Source of the DNA: Parasedimentitalea maritima | GTDB lineage: Bacteria > Pseudomonadota > Alphaproteobacteria > Rhodobacterales > Rhodobacteraceae | Assembly (NCBI RefSeq): GCF_005771405.1 | Contig: NZ_VAUA01000004.1 | Location: 248,001 to 312,000 of the forward strand | Direction of reading: 5' to 3' | DNA length: 64,000 bases | Shown: positions 36,964-47,170 of the stretch, one piece after another | Numbering within the stretch: position 1 is the first letter of the stretch | Layout: the number at the start of each line of letters is the position of its first letter | Position numbers and translations under genes: made by a program | The notes under the pieces: generated by a model | The model's database searches: none | Told to the model about the DNA's origin: nothing | Seen by the model: the letters and a program-made list of their open reading frames with translations, nothing else

Positions 36964-37637
36964 TGGCCCGTGTAATGTTTGGTGTTGTTGCTGCGGTTGC
37001 AGTTGTTGCGGGAGGCTATGCCCTGATAGGGCCGAGTGCGACTGGCAGCTTACCTGCCAATCCGTTTGTCGGTGCGGCCACCGCACAAGAGGCGGCTGAG
37101 GTTGACACCTCAACCATTACCGAAATGGTGATGGGAGCCGAAGATGCCCCCGTTACTCTGATCGAATATGCGTCTTACACTTGCCCTCATTGTGCCAATT
37201 TTCATGCTGGCCCGTATAAGCAGCTCAAAGCGGACTATATCGATACCGGTAAAGTCAAATTCATCTATCGCGAGGTCTATTTTGATCGCTACGGGCTGTG
37301 GGCGTCGATGATTGCACGCTGTGCCGGTCCCGAGAAATTCTTTGGCATTTCTGATTTGATCTACAAGGGGCAGTCTGATTGGACACGTGCCGGTGGTGCG
37401 TCTGAGATTGTCGATGAGTTGCGCAAGATTGGTCGCTTGGCCGGCATTGAAAACGAACAGCTAGAGGCCTGTCTGCAAGATGGTGCCAAGGCGCAGACGC
37501 TGGTGAGCTGGTATCAGGAAAATGCTGAAAAAGATGGCATTGAATCCACACCGTCGTTCATCTTGAACGGAACAGCAATTTCAAACCAAGCCTATGATTC
37601 CTTCAAGGCGTTGATCGACGCTGAACTGGAAGGTTAA
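36963..37637 (+). CDS. DsbA-family thiol-disulfide oxidoreductase, membrane or periplasmic
   Basis: 224 residues. N-terminal hydrophobic segment 4-22 acts as signal or anchor; thioredoxin fold with CPHC (Cys74, Cys77) in ASYTCPHCANF and the cis-proline loop ESTPSFIL. Works on periplasmic cysteines, most likely oxidising folding proteins, in the style of ScsC/DsbA_2-like proteins. Coupled to the DUF721 gene. A perfect hairpin follows. Confidence 0.9.
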   Translation: MARVMFGVVAAVAVVAGGYALIGPSATGSLPANPFVGAATAQEAAEVDTSTITEMVMGAEDAPVTLIEYASYTCPHCANFHAGPYKQLKADYIDTGKVKFIYREVYFDRYGLWASMIARCAGPEKFFGISDLIYKGQSDWTRAGGASEIVDELRKIGRLAGIENEQLEACLQDGAKAQTLVSWYQENAEKDGIESTPSFILNGTAISNQAYDSFKALIDAELEG

Positions 37638-37642
37638 AGTCC

Positions 37643-37670
37643 ATGCGCCCGCTGATTGCGGCGGGCGCAT
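37643..37670. other. Hairpin between convergent genes
   Basis: Perfect 10-bp arms ATGCGCCCGC and GCGGGCGCAT, 8-base loop, no U-tract. Lies between the convergent dsbA-like and lpxK genes. Confidence 0.6.
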
Positions 37671-37709
37671 GACAAACGCAAACCGAATTTAATAAGCTGG
37701 CACTTTGGC

Positions 37710-38720
37710 TTAGCCACTAGATGGCGGTGGTGTAGCGGTTTCTAACATTTCGCGCAGAGCCGCATCCCGATTAATTTGTAACCGAACGGGCAGGGTGATC
37801 ACCTTCGAGCGAAAGCTTGCAGGCAATCGCACGGCGTCTTTTTCGGTGGTGACCAACTGTGCGCCCAATAGTTTGGCTTCGGCCTCTAAGCGGGTCATTA
37901 AGGCAGGGGTTAGCGACTGGTGATCCTCTAGTGCTTCACTTCTAAGAATGTCAGCGCCTAGTGCCCGTAGAGTGTCGAAGAATTTTTGAGGATACCCGAT
38001 ACCGGCAAAAGCCATAACTCGGGTCCCTTTCCAGGGCATCCCGGTTTCCAGGGGCTGCAAGGCACCAGTGAAATGAGGTAGCCCATATAACTGCATTCCC
38101 CATTGGGCACTAAAGCTGGCCTGGGTTGCATCCGAACCAAGTGACAACACTATATCCGCGCGTTTGAGGCCAGTGGCCACGGTTTCACGCAGCGGTCCGG
38201 CGGGCAGGCAGCGCCCATTGCCAAAGCCGCGTTGGGCGTCGGCCACAATCAAAGACAGGTCTTTGGTTACGGCTGGATTTTGAAACCCATCGTCCAGAAC
38301 AATAACTGTCGCGCCAGCCTCTGCAGCCGCGCGACAGCCCGCCGCCCGGTCTCGGGCAACCCAGACGTTGGCAAAGGCGGCTAACAATAGTGGTTCGTCT
38401 CCGGTATCTGCAGCTCGGTGTCGTCTGGGATCAACTTCCGTCACGTCCTTGAGTGATCCCCCATAACCCCTGCTAACCACATGCGGCAGGTGGCCCATGT
38501 TCCGTAAAGCTTCGAGAAGCCAGATCACTGTCGGTGTTTTTCCGGTGCCACCAGCGTTCAGATTGCCGACGCATATCACGGGGACGCCAGGATCAACCGG
38601 TGACCCAGACGCAATCCGACGAGCCGTTGCGCGGCCATACAGCCAACCTAAAGGGGAAAGCAGAACTGCGCGCAGGTCAAAGGCCTGAGGGGGTTTGTTC
38701 CAGAATTCAGGAGGCCGCAT
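37710..38720 (-). CDS. lpxK: Tetraacyldisaccharide 4'-kinase
   Basis: 336 residues. Phosphorylates the 4' position of the lipid A precursor DS-1-P at the inner membrane. P-loop [12 protein letters not shown] at 52-63, VVSRGYGG near 97, and the LDDGFQN motif in the middle are diagnostic. An N-terminal hydrophobic segment near 17-28 anchors it. Starts inside the end of the waaA-like gene (14 bases overlap), the usual Kdo-lipid A order in Rhodobacterales. Confidence 0.95.
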   Translation of the reverse strand: MRPPEFWNKPPQAFDLRAVLLSPLGWLYGRATARRIASGSPVDPGVPVICVGNLNAGGTGKTPTVIWLLEALRNMGHLPHVVSRGYGGSLKDVTEVDPRRHRAADTGDEPLLLAAFANVWVARDRAAGCRAAAEAGATVIVLDDGFQNPAVTKDLSLIVADAQRGFGNGRCLPAGPLRETVATGLKRADIVLSLGSDATQASFSAQWGMQLYGLPHFTGALQPLETGMPWKGTRVMAFAGIGYPQKFFDTLRALGADILRSEALEDHQSLTPALMTRLEAEAKLLGAQLVTTEKDAVRLPASFRSKVITLPVRLQINRDAALREMLETATPPPSSG

Positions 38721-39942
38721 TTTGTGACTCGCGCAGATCTAGAATGTCCTGAACTCTGTCCAATAGCTGATCGGTCAATTCAGCACTTTCGGTTACAATT
38801 TGCCATCCGGCCAGAGCCATTTCTGCAGCTTTGTCTGGGGCGGAAAGCTGGATGACCTGTACTGCTAACTCGTCTGAGTTGTGTATCATATGCGCAGCCC
38901 CGGCTTCGGCTAGACGCTGATATAGAGGCATGTGACCACCAACACCCGGCCCATGCAAAATGGCTGACCCCAGTGCGGCGGCGTCCAGTGGGTTATGCCC
39001 GCTGGCCTGGGCGTTCAAGGTTCCTGCCAACAGGCTGAGTGGGGCAACCCGGTACCACAGTCCCAGATCTTCGTCACAGGTCAACAGAACCTGCGTATTG
39101 TCGTCTACTTCTTCACCCGCGTCCCAATCCGTGTAACGCAGCCCAAATTCTCTCAGTTCATCGCGCGCCGTGTCCAAATCCGAAAAACGCTCGACCGACA
39201 GAACTAACATTAGCCGATGCAGCAGCCGCAATGCGTTGCGATGGGCGCCAAGGATGGTGGGAATTTCATCGATGCGAGTATGTGCTGACAGCCAGACCTG
39301 ACGGCTTCCTAAATTATCTTGTACACGGCTCAATTCGTCCTCGTGATATCCTGGTGGGGTGGCAGAAATACGAAGGCGCGTGGTTGTTATAATCTTTTCT
39401 GCAGCAATGCCCGCACGACGTAACTTGGTAAGTGCGGCGGTTGATGGGGTGAGAATAGCTGAGAAATTATCTAATAACTTTCGGCTCTTGTCTGGTAACC
39501 AGCGGCTTCTACGAGCGGGGAGCTCGTGGGCTTCAATGTCGATTAAAAGTGCATTGATACCACGGTCACAACAGTTTCGTATCAGCCCCGGGCGCAGTTC
39601 TCCACCTGCCCACAGACAAAGGTCTGGTTGCCAGTGATTAAGAAAGCTGCGGATCTCGGCGACCTGTTCGGTAGGTAATTCCCCAACGATTAGATGAGAG
39701 CCTTCAGGTACCGATAGGGTGCAAAGCTCAGGCTCTCTGGTGATTAGGACTGACAAATCAGGGCGCATCATTTTTAGACGCTGCCCAAGATCACAAAGCG
39801 CAAGGTATCTTTCATCACTGGTGGCATGGGCCCAAATCAACTCTCCGGGTGCGCGTTGGGGAAGGGCTACGCCACCAGTGGTAAAGGATTTGTGCCAAGA
39901 CATGACCCGTGTGGCCACAGTGGGGCGTTGGGCGCGGCTCAT
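38707..39942 (-). CDS. waaA: 3-deoxy-D-manno-octulosonic acid (Kdo) transferase
   Basis: 411 residues with the KdtA/GT30 layout: N-terminal acceptor part ([22 protein letters not shown]) and C-terminal CMP-Kdo part with [23 protein letters not shown], the equivalent of the PLLFGGTN-GHN-LEPAA signature. It is divergent from E. coli WaaA and lacks an evident N-terminal membrane anchor. The start is only moderately certain: no good ribosome site precedes 39942. It adds Kdo to lipid IVA; adjacency to lpxK supports this. Confidence 0.87.
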   Translation of the reverse strand: MSRAQRPTVATRVMSWHKSFTTGGVALPQRAPGELIWAHATSDERYLALCDLGQRLKMMRPDLSVLITREPELCTLSVPEGSHLIVGELPTEQVAEIRSFLNHWQPDLCLWAGGELRPGLIRNCCDRGINALLIDIEAHELPARRSRWLPDKSRKLLDNFSAILTPSTAALTKLRRAGIAAEKIITTTRLRISATPPGYHEDELSRVQDNLGSRQVWLSAHTRIDEIPTILGAHRNALRLLHRLMLVLSVERFSDLDTARDELREFGLRYTDWDAGEEVDDNTQVLLTCDEDLGLWYRVAPLSLLAGTLNAQASGHNPLDAAALGSAILHGPGVGGHMPLYQRLAEAGAAHMIHNSDELAVQVIQLSAPDKAAEMALAGWQIVTESAELTDQLLDRVQDILDLRESQNAAS

Positions 39943-40127
39943 GAGGATCAGCCCAACTCCCGAGGAGAGATCGCTTCGTGCGAAGTACCGTGAAAACGGG
40001 AGGAGTGGGTTATGGAATCGGACATCTTCGCAGTGTCTCCAGTGTCGTTCAATTTCCGGATCAGCGGCAACCTACGCCTTTGACTAAGCAGGTCAAGCGA
40101 CAGACTTCGCGGCGAGTTGATTTCATT

Positions 40128-40931
40128 CTAACGAGCCGAAATACCGGAGCCGGTCGGATCAAGTGCCGAAATCATTGCTTCATGCAGTGCATTATTTGCC
40201 GCCACGACACCATTCAGAAGCGGCTTTGGATTGTTAAATTTCAGCGGTTCCCCTGTTCGATTCGAACATATTCCGCCGGCTTCACGCAGGATCAAGTCGC
40301 CTGCCGCAATGTCCCATTCCCAACTGGGCCGCAGGGTCAGCATCGCGTCAAAGTGACCATCAGCCACCTGTGCCATGCGATAAGCCAGCGATGGGCGTAG
40401 GCTTCGTTTGAACGTCGGCGCTGCGCCGCTGCGCCAATGGCGGCCATCCAGATTGGGGCGGGCCGCCAACACACTAGCTTGATCAAGATCGGCTAAATCC
40501 GCGACGTGGATTGGCGCGCCGTTACACGTGGCCCCCATGCCCTTAGCAGCGCAATATAGCAGTTCACGTTGAGGTAAGTAGATTACAGCAGCCGTGACCT
40601 CCCCTTTGTCAGCTACCGCAAGAGAATGTGCCCAGGTTTGTCCACCTTCGGCAAAGCTGCGGGTGCCATCAATCGGGTCGATGATGAACACGCTGTCGCA
40701 AGAGAGACGGGCGTCGCTATCTTCGCTTTCCTCTGAAAGCCATCCATAGTTGGCGCGCGCGCTGGGCAACATATCTTCGAGCATGGTATTCACTGCCAAA
40801 TCCGCTTCGGTCACCGGTCCAGCTCCGTCGGGTTTGTCCCAGCGCTTAGCCTCGGGTCCGGTGAACTGTGTTGCGATCTGACCGGCCCGTTGAGCGGCGT
40901 CAACTAACAGTGAAAGATCAGTTGCCGGCAA
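40128..40931 (-). CDS. cysQ: 3'(2'),5'-bisphosphate nucleotidase (CysQ/inositol monophosphatase family)
   Basis: 267 residues. FIG superfamily metal-binding motifs: WLSEESED, DPIDGTRSFAEGG and the C-terminal WEWDIAAGDLILREAGG. It hydrolyses 3'-phosphoadenosine 5'-phosphate to AMP, relieving sulfur-assimilation by-product toxicity, though some members act on inositol phosphates. Its start overlaps the end of pmbA by 14 bases. The 186-bp gap to waaA holds no clear gene. Confidence 0.9.
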   Translation of the reverse strand: MPATDLSLLVDAAQRAGQIATQFTGPEAKRWDKPDGAGPVTEADLAVNTMLEDMLPSARANYGWLSEESEDSDARLSCDSVFIIDPIDGTRSFAEGGQTWAHSLAVADKGEVTAAVIYLPQRELLYCAAKGMGATCNGAPIHVADLADLDQASVLAARPNLDGRHWRSGAAPTFKRSLRPSLAYRMAQVADGHFDAMLTLRPSWEWDIAAGDLILREAGGICSNRTGEPLKFNNPKPLLNGVVAANNALHEAMISALDPTGSGISAR

Positions 40932-42264
40932 GGGTCATACCCTCGATCAGAAGTGACGGTACCACACGTGACAGGTAGCTGCGGGCGTCATTGGCTGGGA
41001 TGATGCGCATCAGCATGTCACGCAGATTACCTGCGATTGTACATTCATTCACTGGGTAGGCGATTTCGCCGTTTTCCACCCAAAAACCTGATGCACCGCG
41101 CGAGTAGTCGCCGGTATTGGGGTTGATCGTTGATCCGATCATCGACGTCACCAACAGGCCTGTGCCCATGCCCCGGATCAGATCCTCGCGGGATTGATCC
41201 CCAGGTGTCAGTTCAATATTCCAGTTCGATGGCGAAGGCACCGATCCAATGCCACGCGCAGCATTGCCGCTGCTGTCCAGCCCCAGTTTGCGGGCGGATG
41301 CCAGATCAAGGGTCCAGCCGGTTAGCACCCCATCCTGAACAATTGCGCGCCGCTGAGTGGGCAGACCCTCACCATCAAATGGGCGCGAGCCAGTGATGCG
41401 TGGTCGGAACGGATCTTCGATCACCGACAGATGTGCGGGCAATACTTGCTCGCCCAGACTATCTTTGAGCCAGGAAGACCCACGGGCGATCGAGGCCCCA
41501 TTGACTGCGCCAAGAAGGTGACCAATCAGAGACGAAGAGATCCGTTCGTCAAACAGGACCGGATAGGTTCCGGTCACCGGTTTGCGGGCGTCCAGACGCT
41601 CAACTGCGCGTTCCCCGGCGATGCGGCCGATGTCAGCCGCCGCGCGCAGGTCACTTTGATAAGTACGCGAGTCGCCATCATAATCCCGCTCCATTCCGGT
41701 GCCGGTACCCGCAATGCCAACACAGGACAACGAGCGGCTGGTGCGGCGATACCCACCCGAAAACCCGTTCGACGCGGCCAGATGAACAGAGTGTGAGCCA
41801 TAAGACGCACCAGCTGATTGCACCTGTGTGATGCCCTCGATGGCCTGGCATGCTGCTTCGGCCGCAAGGGCGTCGTCTTTCAACGCCTCAGGAGCAGGTT
41901 CCACTGCAGGATCTTCTAATTCAAACGCAGCCAAATCCCAGTCTTCGATCAATTGTGAGGGATCCGCTAGTCCCGAATAGGGATCTTCAGGAGCTTCTTT
42001 TGCCATTGCGACAGCACGTTCTGCCATGGCCAGCAAGGTCTCTGGGCGCGCGTCCGATGAAGAGACCAGCGCCTGTTGCCTGCCAACAAATACCCGCAAT
42101 CCCAGATCAATACCTTCTGAACGCTCGGCATGTTCCAGCGCGCCTTCGCGGACTTCGATCGATACCGATTGTCCTTTGGCTGCCATTGTATCAACGCCGT
42201 CAGCGCCAGCCTTTCTGGCGGCATCCATCAAGGCGTGGCAGAGATCTTGCGGGGACTGGGTCAT
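40918..42264 (-). CDS. pmbA: TldD/PmbA (TldE) family metallopeptidase subunit
   Basis: 448 residues. It has the PmbA pattern without the zinc HExxxH site of TldD: ISSSLIGHLLGAVNGASIARGSSWLKDSLG, RPFDGEGLPTQRR and NPNTGDYSRGASGFWVENGEIAYPVNECTIAGNL. TldD-TldE complexes process peptides such as microcin B17 and CcdA, and PmbA is the non-catalytic partner. tldD is not in the window. Upstream of and overlapping cysQ. Confidence 0.93.
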   Translation of the reverse strand: MTQSPQDLCHALMDAARKAGADGVDTMAAKGQSVSIEVREGALEHAERSEGIDLGLRVFVGRQQALVSSSDARPETLLAMAERAVAMAKEAPEDPYSGLADPSQLIEDWDLAAFELEDPAVEPAPEALKDDALAAEAACQAIEGITQVQSAGASYGSHSVHLAASNGFSGGYRRTSRSLSCVGIAGTGTGMERDYDGDSRTYQSDLRAAADIGRIAGERAVERLDARKPVTGTYPVLFDERISSSLIGHLLGAVNGASIARGSSWLKDSLGEQVLPAHLSVIEDPFRPRITGSRPFDGEGLPTQRRAIVQDGVLTGWTLDLASARKLGLDSSGNAARGIGSVPSPSNWNIELTPGDQSREDLIRGMGTGLLVTSMIGSTINPNTGDYSRGASGFWVENGEIAYPVNECTIAGNLRDMLMRIIPANDARSYLSRVVPSLLIEGMTLAGN

Positions 42265-42332
42265 GGGGGACCTCCTGAGATGAATTGCGCTGACCCTACC
42301 AGTGCACAGGGCTACCGCAAGGGCAGCAATAG

Positions 42333-42358
42333 AAAAAGGGGCCGCATATGGCAGCCCC
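42333..42358 (-). terminator. Terminator after the DUF2125 gene
   Basis: Arms 42338-42345 (GGGGCCGC) and 42351-42358 (GCAGCCCC), one mismatch; the A5 on + gives a U-run on the minus transcript. Confidence 0.7.
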
Positions 42359-42382
42359 TCCTGTGATATTTTGACGGTGCAG

Positions 42383-43927
42383 TTACTTAATGCGCTGACC
42401 GTTGGCTAGAATTTGACCATCCTCTGTGATCTCCAGATTGGACTTCAGGCTGTCTTCTCCTTCGCCCGGAACCGTCAGTATTCCCATCATCATCCGTGCA
42501 CCCATGGCGTCAGATTCTGCAATCAGGCCCATTTCGATCAGCTTGTCGATCAACCCATTGGCACCAGAGATTTGAACCTCTGCGCTGCCCGAGGGAGCAG
42601 GGATGCCGTCAAAGCTGGTCAAGTCATCGTTGTTGAAGGCAAAGTCGCCGGTGGCAGACAGGCTTGCGCCAGCGGCTGAGATCAGGAAGTTTTTGATGGT
42701 GAGGGCGTTTAGCTCAAGGGGCACATCGTTGTCGGATAGTTCCATCATTTTGGCGAAGTTCATGAAGTCCTGGAACACAGTTGTTTGGCCGGTCAGATCG
42801 ACGTCAATAGTTGCTGGTTCACGAGGCAGAACAGCGGCCGGGTCGAACAGCGACCAGAGCTCCTCGTTTACAGTCAGGTCACCAAGGCTCAAGGCCACTG
42901 TGTAGTCCTGCGGGGCCTCAGAAGCCGTCACCGGCATTTTGATATCCATGCCGAGTTGAGCCAGCTTAGCAGACAAATCAAATGGGAATCCGGCTCCGGC
43001 TGCCACGTCTATGGAAACATCAGCGACTTTTCCGGTCATTTGGATGGCGTCTTTATTTGCTGAGACACGACCAGTTGACGCTCCGCCCGTCATCGACTGC
43101 GACATGACTTCTTCACCATCCAACTGAGCGCTCGTCTGCGTACTGCTTGCACCGTACGTACCGGAATAATCCAGAGAGAGACCCTGCTTCAGCGCGGCCG
43201 CCAGATTTGTGATGGACATCCCACCAGTTGGCAGAGCGACCGACACATCGCTTGCCATGTCAGTATATGTAGCTGAGGTGACGGTCTCGATGCCCGATTG
43301 ATCTTTCATTTGTGCATTATAGTTTAGGCTCGACACTTTGGCTCGATCGGTGATGGTCACCAGATCACCCAAGGTGATCCGGCTGGATCCATTGAGGCCC
43401 GATCCCTCACCAGTGAAGGAAAACGCAAAGTCTTCTAGCTCAGGAATATTGTTGGCAGTTAAATTCTGCAGCCCAAACCTGTACGCGTCCATTGCATAAG
43501 TGAACGTGATTTCGTCTGGGCTACCAGATGCGATTAGCTCCGCATCGCTATAGTTCAAGACAAACTCAGCGGACATCGTGTCGGTGTCTGGGTTTAACCC
43601 GGTGATCACAACTTTGTAGAGGTGATCGCCGTCCATATCCATCGCGACAGTGCCATCTGCGTTGTCGGTATATGACAAGGTCGGATAAAACAGGGCAACG
43701 GAAGCGGACCCTTCAGGGAAATCCAGCGAGAAGTTTAGTTTAGCGTCGCTAAACGTGACCTTATTGCCGTCCCGGGTGGTTGTCGCAGTCAGCTCACCAC
43801 CAACAGTTTCGGCGATCGCTTGATAGCTGTTCCAAAGGTCGTCAGCCGTAATATCAGCTAGAGCAGGTGCGGCGATCAGGGCTGCAAAGCTAACAGACAG
43901 CAGGGCCGTAGAAGTCTTGAACGTCAT
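42383..43927 (-). CDS. DUF2125 protein, secreted (paralogue 1)
   Basis: 514 residues with a signal peptide 1-24 (FAALIAAPALA). The rest is rich in small residues with many beta-strand-like segments and matches the DUF2125 pattern common in alphaproteobacteria. The C-terminus ESDAMGARMMMGILTVPG through DGQILANGQRIK is nearly identical to the upstream paralogue. Predicted periplasmic or outer-membrane associated; function unknown. It has its own terminator, and 135 bases with another terminator separate it from the paralogue. Confidence 0.82.
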   Translation of the reverse strand: MTFKTSTALLSVSFAALIAAPALADITADDLWNSYQAIAETVGGELTATTTRDGNKVTFSDAKLNFSLDFPEGSASVALFYPTLSYTDNADGTVAMDMDGDHLYKVVITGLNPDTDTMSAEFVLNYSDAELIASGSPDEITFTYAMDAYRFGLQNLTANNIPELEDFAFSFTGEGSGLNGSSRITLGDLVTITDRAKVSSLNYNAQMKDQSGIETVTSATYTDMASDVSVALPTGGMSITNLAAALKQGLSLDYSGTYGASSTQTSAQLDGEEVMSQSMTGGASTGRVSANKDAIQMTGKVADVSIDVAAGAGFPFDLSAKLAQLGMDIKMPVTASEAPQDYTVALSLGDLTVNEELWSLFDPAAVLPREPATIDVDLTGQTTVFQDFMNFAKMMELSDNDVPLELNALTIKNFLISAAGASLSATGDFAFNNDDLTSFDGIPAPSGSAEVQISGANGLIDKLIEMGLIAESDAMGARMMMGILTVPGEGEDSLKSNLEITEDGQILANGQRIK

Positions 43928-44008
43928 GAAAAACCTTTCAATTCACTTGGTTTGAATGTGTTGGGGGCAATTAAGCTGCTCTGCCGTACAGTTTCAACCA
44001 TAAGGCGC

Positions 44009-44039
44009 AAAAAAGGCCGCTACCCAAGGGGAAGCGGCC
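44009..44039 (-). terminator. Terminator between the DUF2125 paralogues
   Basis: Perfect 7-bp arms 44015-44021 (GGCCGCT) and 44033-44039 (AGCGGCC); A6 on + gives a U-run on the minus transcript. Confidence 0.8.
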
Positions 44040-44062
44040 CAATGTTGTCGATTGAAAAGCGC

Positions 44063-45586
44063 TTATTTGATGCGCTGACCATTGGCCAGAATTTGGCCAT
44101 CATCGGTGATTTCCAGCTTGGATTTCAGGGTATCTTCGCCGTCACCTGGTACGGCCAGCATCCCCATCATCATCCGTGCGCCCATGGCGTCGCTGTCGGA
44201 CATAAGGCCCATTGAAATCAGCTTGTCCATCAGCACATTGGCACCAACAAGTGTCAGGTTGGCGCTGCCAGTTGGGGCAGGCATCCCGTCAAAGCTAGCC
44301 AGATCATCGTTGTTAAAGGTAAAATCACCGGTGCCAGACAGTTTGGCGCCAGCAGCCGAGACCAGCAGGTTGTTGACGCTCAGCGCGTTCAACTCGCCAG
44401 GTTCTTGGTTGCCACGATCGACGGCTTCCATTGCTGCGGGATCGAACAGATCAAACAGCAGTTTACCCTTGCCGGACAGGTCCAGTTCAACGGTGGCAGG
44501 TTCATGCGACAGAACGCCGGTTGGATCCACCATGCCCCACAACATGTCAGGTACGGCAAAATCACGCAGGGTCAGGCCCAGTGCAAAGTCCTGCTCACTA
44601 TCGGACTTGGCGATTGGCATTGCGAGTTTTGCACCATATTCCGCTAGGCTCAGCGAAACCGGGAAGGGCAGGTCGCTGCTGGTCACGTTGATTGCAGTTG
44701 CGAGTTGGGACAGGTCATATGACAGCTGCCCGTTACCCATTGCAACGGCCAGTTTCCCACCATCTGACGAGGTCTCAAGACCGAAGGTATCGCCACCATC
44801 AACGCCGGACATAGAGGCGCTGCCGCCGGTATAGGAAAAGGCCCCGTCAAAGGCGAAACCAGAGGCCAGCATCGCAGTGATGTCAGCAAAATCCAATCCC
44901 ATTGGAATTGAACTTGTTCCCCCAAAACTAACCCCCTGAAGGCTGCCTTTGGCAGATCCGCCATCACTTCCGCCGGGCTCTTTAGCGCCAAAATCATAGT
45001 TCAACGACGCGGCCGTCATATTTTGGTCGTAGCTGCGGATATCGCCGATTTTCATATTGGTTTTGGTGACCACATCGGTCAGGGAAATCGTTGCTTTGAC
45101 CATCCCTTCGGGCATGGCTTCGCCGTCGGCCATCACTTTACCCAGCGCGATCTCAACCAGCGGCGATGCGTAGTCATAGCTCATGTTCTGTGCATCGCCG
45201 GACACCAGCATCGGGCTACCGTCATGTGTATAGATCAGTTCACCTGATCCTTCATCTCCGCCACCTTTGAAACTAATGGTGAGTGGGAACTCTTTTGGGA
45301 AGAGCACATTGACTGTGCCATCGCCATTTTCGACAAACTGAATTTCGGGCAGGGACATCCCAACCGTTGCGTCTTTATCAGGGATTGGCATGGCCATTGT
45401 CACATCAGTGACGGTGAGGGTCCCCCCCGACAGAGATTCTGAACCTCCGACATCATAACCTGTGCCCGAAAGATAGGTTTTCCAATCGTCCCAGACCTCT
45501 TGGGCATTTACATCGGCAAATGCTCCCTGAGCGGAAATGACCAAAACAAACGCTGCACCGTAACCACGTGCGAGGAAAACTGACAT
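44063..45586 (-). CDS. DUF2125 protein, secreted (paralogue 2)
   Basis: 507 residues from ATG 45586, where a signal peptide starts (GAAFVLVISAQGAFA); the frame open to 45811 would place 75 atypical residues before it. Same architecture as the 42383 gene: NAQEVWDDW start matching TADDLWNSY, long beta-rich body, and near-identical last 40 residues. Predicted periplasmic, function unknown. Tandem duplication likely, with the C-termini kept alike by selection or gene conversion. Confidence 0.82.
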   Translation of the reverse strand: MSVFLARGYGAAFVLVISAQGAFADVNAQEVWDDWKTYLSGTGYDVGGSESLSGGTLTVTDVTMAMPIPDKDATVGMSLPEIQFVENGDGTVNVLFPKEFPLTISFKGGGDEGSGELIYTHDGSPMLVSGDAQNMSYDYASPLVEIALGKVMADGEAMPEGMVKATISLTDVVTKTNMKIGDIRSYDQNMTAASLNYDFGAKEPGGSDGGSAKGSLQGVSFGGTSSIPMGLDFADITAMLASGFAFDGAFSYTGGSASMSGVDGGDTFGLETSSDGGKLAVAMGNGQLSYDLSQLATAINVTSSDLPFPVSLSLAEYGAKLAMPIAKSDSEQDFALGLTLRDFAVPDMLWGMVDPTGVLSHEPATVELDLSGKGKLLFDLFDPAAMEAVDRGNQEPGELNALSVNNLLVSAAGAKLSGTGDFTFNNDDLASFDGMPAPTGSANLTLVGANVLMDKLISMGLMSDSDAMGARMMMGMLAVPGDGEDTLKSKLEITDDGQILANGQRIK

Positions 45587-45719
45587 AAGAGAACCTTTCT
45601 TTTTAATCGGTGGGACTATGGTCGGCAGTTGAGTATCCTGCGTCAAGGGGCCAGACATTGGACTGTTCCCCCCTATACATATTACCACGAAATGAAGATG
45701 TGATTTGGAGATAAAATTT

Positions 45720-46469
45720 ATGGAATTCAAGGGCAAGACGGTTCTCATTACCGGGGCTAGCCGGGGAATCGGTGCAGAAACCGCACGGATCTTTGCTGCG
45801 GCAGGTGCCAATGTGGCCTTGCTGGCAAGGAGCGCGGACAGTCTGAATACGCTTGCGGAAGAGATCGGCGGGAACGCGCTGGCACTGGCCTGTGATGCTG
45901 CCGACTACGCAGCGGTCGAGGCGGCGGTGCAGCAGACTGTCGAACATTTTGGCTCGTTAGATGTGCTGATCAACAATGCCGGGGTCCTGAAACCAATGGC
46001 TCCACTGGTTGAAGCTGACCCGGACGAATGGGGTTTGGTCTCGGACATCAACATCAAAGGTGTGTTCAACGGCATGCGCGCAGCTGTTCCGCTGATGAAG
46101 GCTGCTGGTGGCGGCACGGTTCTGACGGTGAGCTCAGGTGCGGCTCATAACCCGCTTGAAGGCTGGAGTGCCTATTGTACCTCCAAGGCTGGAGCGGCGA
46201 TGTTGAACAGGGCGCTGGACCTGGAAGAGCGCGGCAATGGCATCCGTGCCATCGGCCTGTCTCCCGGCACGGTTGCCACCGAAATGCAGCGCGAAATCAA
46301 GGCGAGTGGCATTAACCGGGTGAGCGAGCTGAACTGGGAAGATCACGCCCCTGTAGAATGGCCGGCCAGGGTGTTGTTATGGATGTGTACGCCGGACGCA
46401 GACGAATTCGTTGGCAGCGAAATCTCTTTGCGAGATGATGAGATCCGTAAACGGGTTGGTTTAGAGTGA
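45720..46469 (+). CDS. Short-chain dehydrogenase/reductase
   Basis: 249 residues from ATG 45720 with GGAG at 45707. Classical SDR: cofactor motif VLITGASRGIGAETA (residues 8-22), NNAG, catalytic Ser in TVSSGAAH and YCTSK (Tyr/Lys). The C-terminal DEFVGSEISLRDDEIRKRVGL is typical. Overlaps the enoyl-CoA hydratase-like gene (GTG inside its TGA), so the pair may act on acyl or CoA intermediates. Substrate unknown. Confidence 0.9.
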   Translation: MEFKGKTVLITGASRGIGAETARIFAAAGANVALLARSADSLNTLAEEIGGNALALACDAADYAAVEAAVQQTVEHFGSLDVLINNAGVLKPMAPLVEADPDEWGLVSDINIKGVFNGMRAAVPLMKAAGGGTVLTVSSGAAHNPLEGWSAYCTSKAGAAMLNRALDLEERGNGIRAIGLSPGTVATEMQREIKASGINRVSELNWEDHAPVEWPARVLLWMCTPDADEFVGSEISLRDDEIRKRVGLE

Positions 46470-47083
46470 TTGATCTAACGGTCGAAAAATCCGGGCTGTG
46501 GATTGTAACGATCAACCGCCCGGACAAGGTCAATGCGCTGACGACGGTGATGCTCGAGCAGTTGTTGGAAATTGCTCACCGCGCCACCGAGGCACGCGGG
46601 ATGATTTTGACAGGCACAGGCAGGGTGTTTAGTGCTGGTGCCGATCTGGACGAAGCTGCAGCTGGATTGGCCCTGTCCCCCCTATGGGAACAGCTTTCTG
46701 CTGCTATTTTAGCACTTCCTTGCCTGACGGTAGCTGCGCTGAACGGGACCCTAGCAGGAGGGGCTAACGGTATGGCATTGGCTTGCGATCTGCGCATTTC
46801 GGTGCCCGGTGCCAAGGTGTTCTATCCGGTGATGAAGCTCGGTTACTTGCCGCAACCCTCGGACGTTAAACGGATGGCGGCGCTAATCGGACCATCCCGC
46901 ACCAAAATGGTATTGGTGGCTGGCCAGAAGATCACTGCGCAAACGGCTTATGAATATGGGCTGATCGATAAAATCGTAGAGCCTGCAATGTTGATGCAAA
47001 CTGCACGCGATTTGCTGGCAGACAGTTTAGCGGCGAAGCCTGAAATTGCCGAGAAAATTCTGTCGATGTGCAGTGATGCCTAA
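46466..47083 (+). CDS. Enoyl-CoA hydratase/isomerase family protein, short
   Basis: 205 residues from a GTG that overlaps the SDR stop by 4 bases. Crotonase fold: ATEARGMILTGTGRVFSAGADLDE and LNGTLAGGANGMALACDLRIS give the two oxyanion-hole segments. Length is about 50 residues less than usual; the C-terminal helices that help trimer formation look shortened. Glu residues that act in true hydratases are not both evident, so isomerase, hydrolase or other crotonase activity is possible. Confidence 0.83.
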   Translation: MIDLTVEKSGLWIVTINRPDKVNALTTVMLEQLLEIAHRATEARGMILTGTGRVFSAGADLDEAAAGLALSPLWEQLSAAILALPCLTVAALNGTLAGGANGMALACDLRISVPGAKVFYPVMKLGYLPQPSDVKRMAALIGPSRTKMVLVAGQKITAQTAYEYGLIDKIVEPAMLMQTARDLLADSLAAKPEIAEKILSMCSDA

Positions 47084-47170
47084 GTTACTCGTCCGGGTGG
47101 GCATAGGTGTGCCTCTTGGCTCACTTCTAACGAAAAATGCGCCGGGCTACGCTTTGGCAAGGAGACGGTG

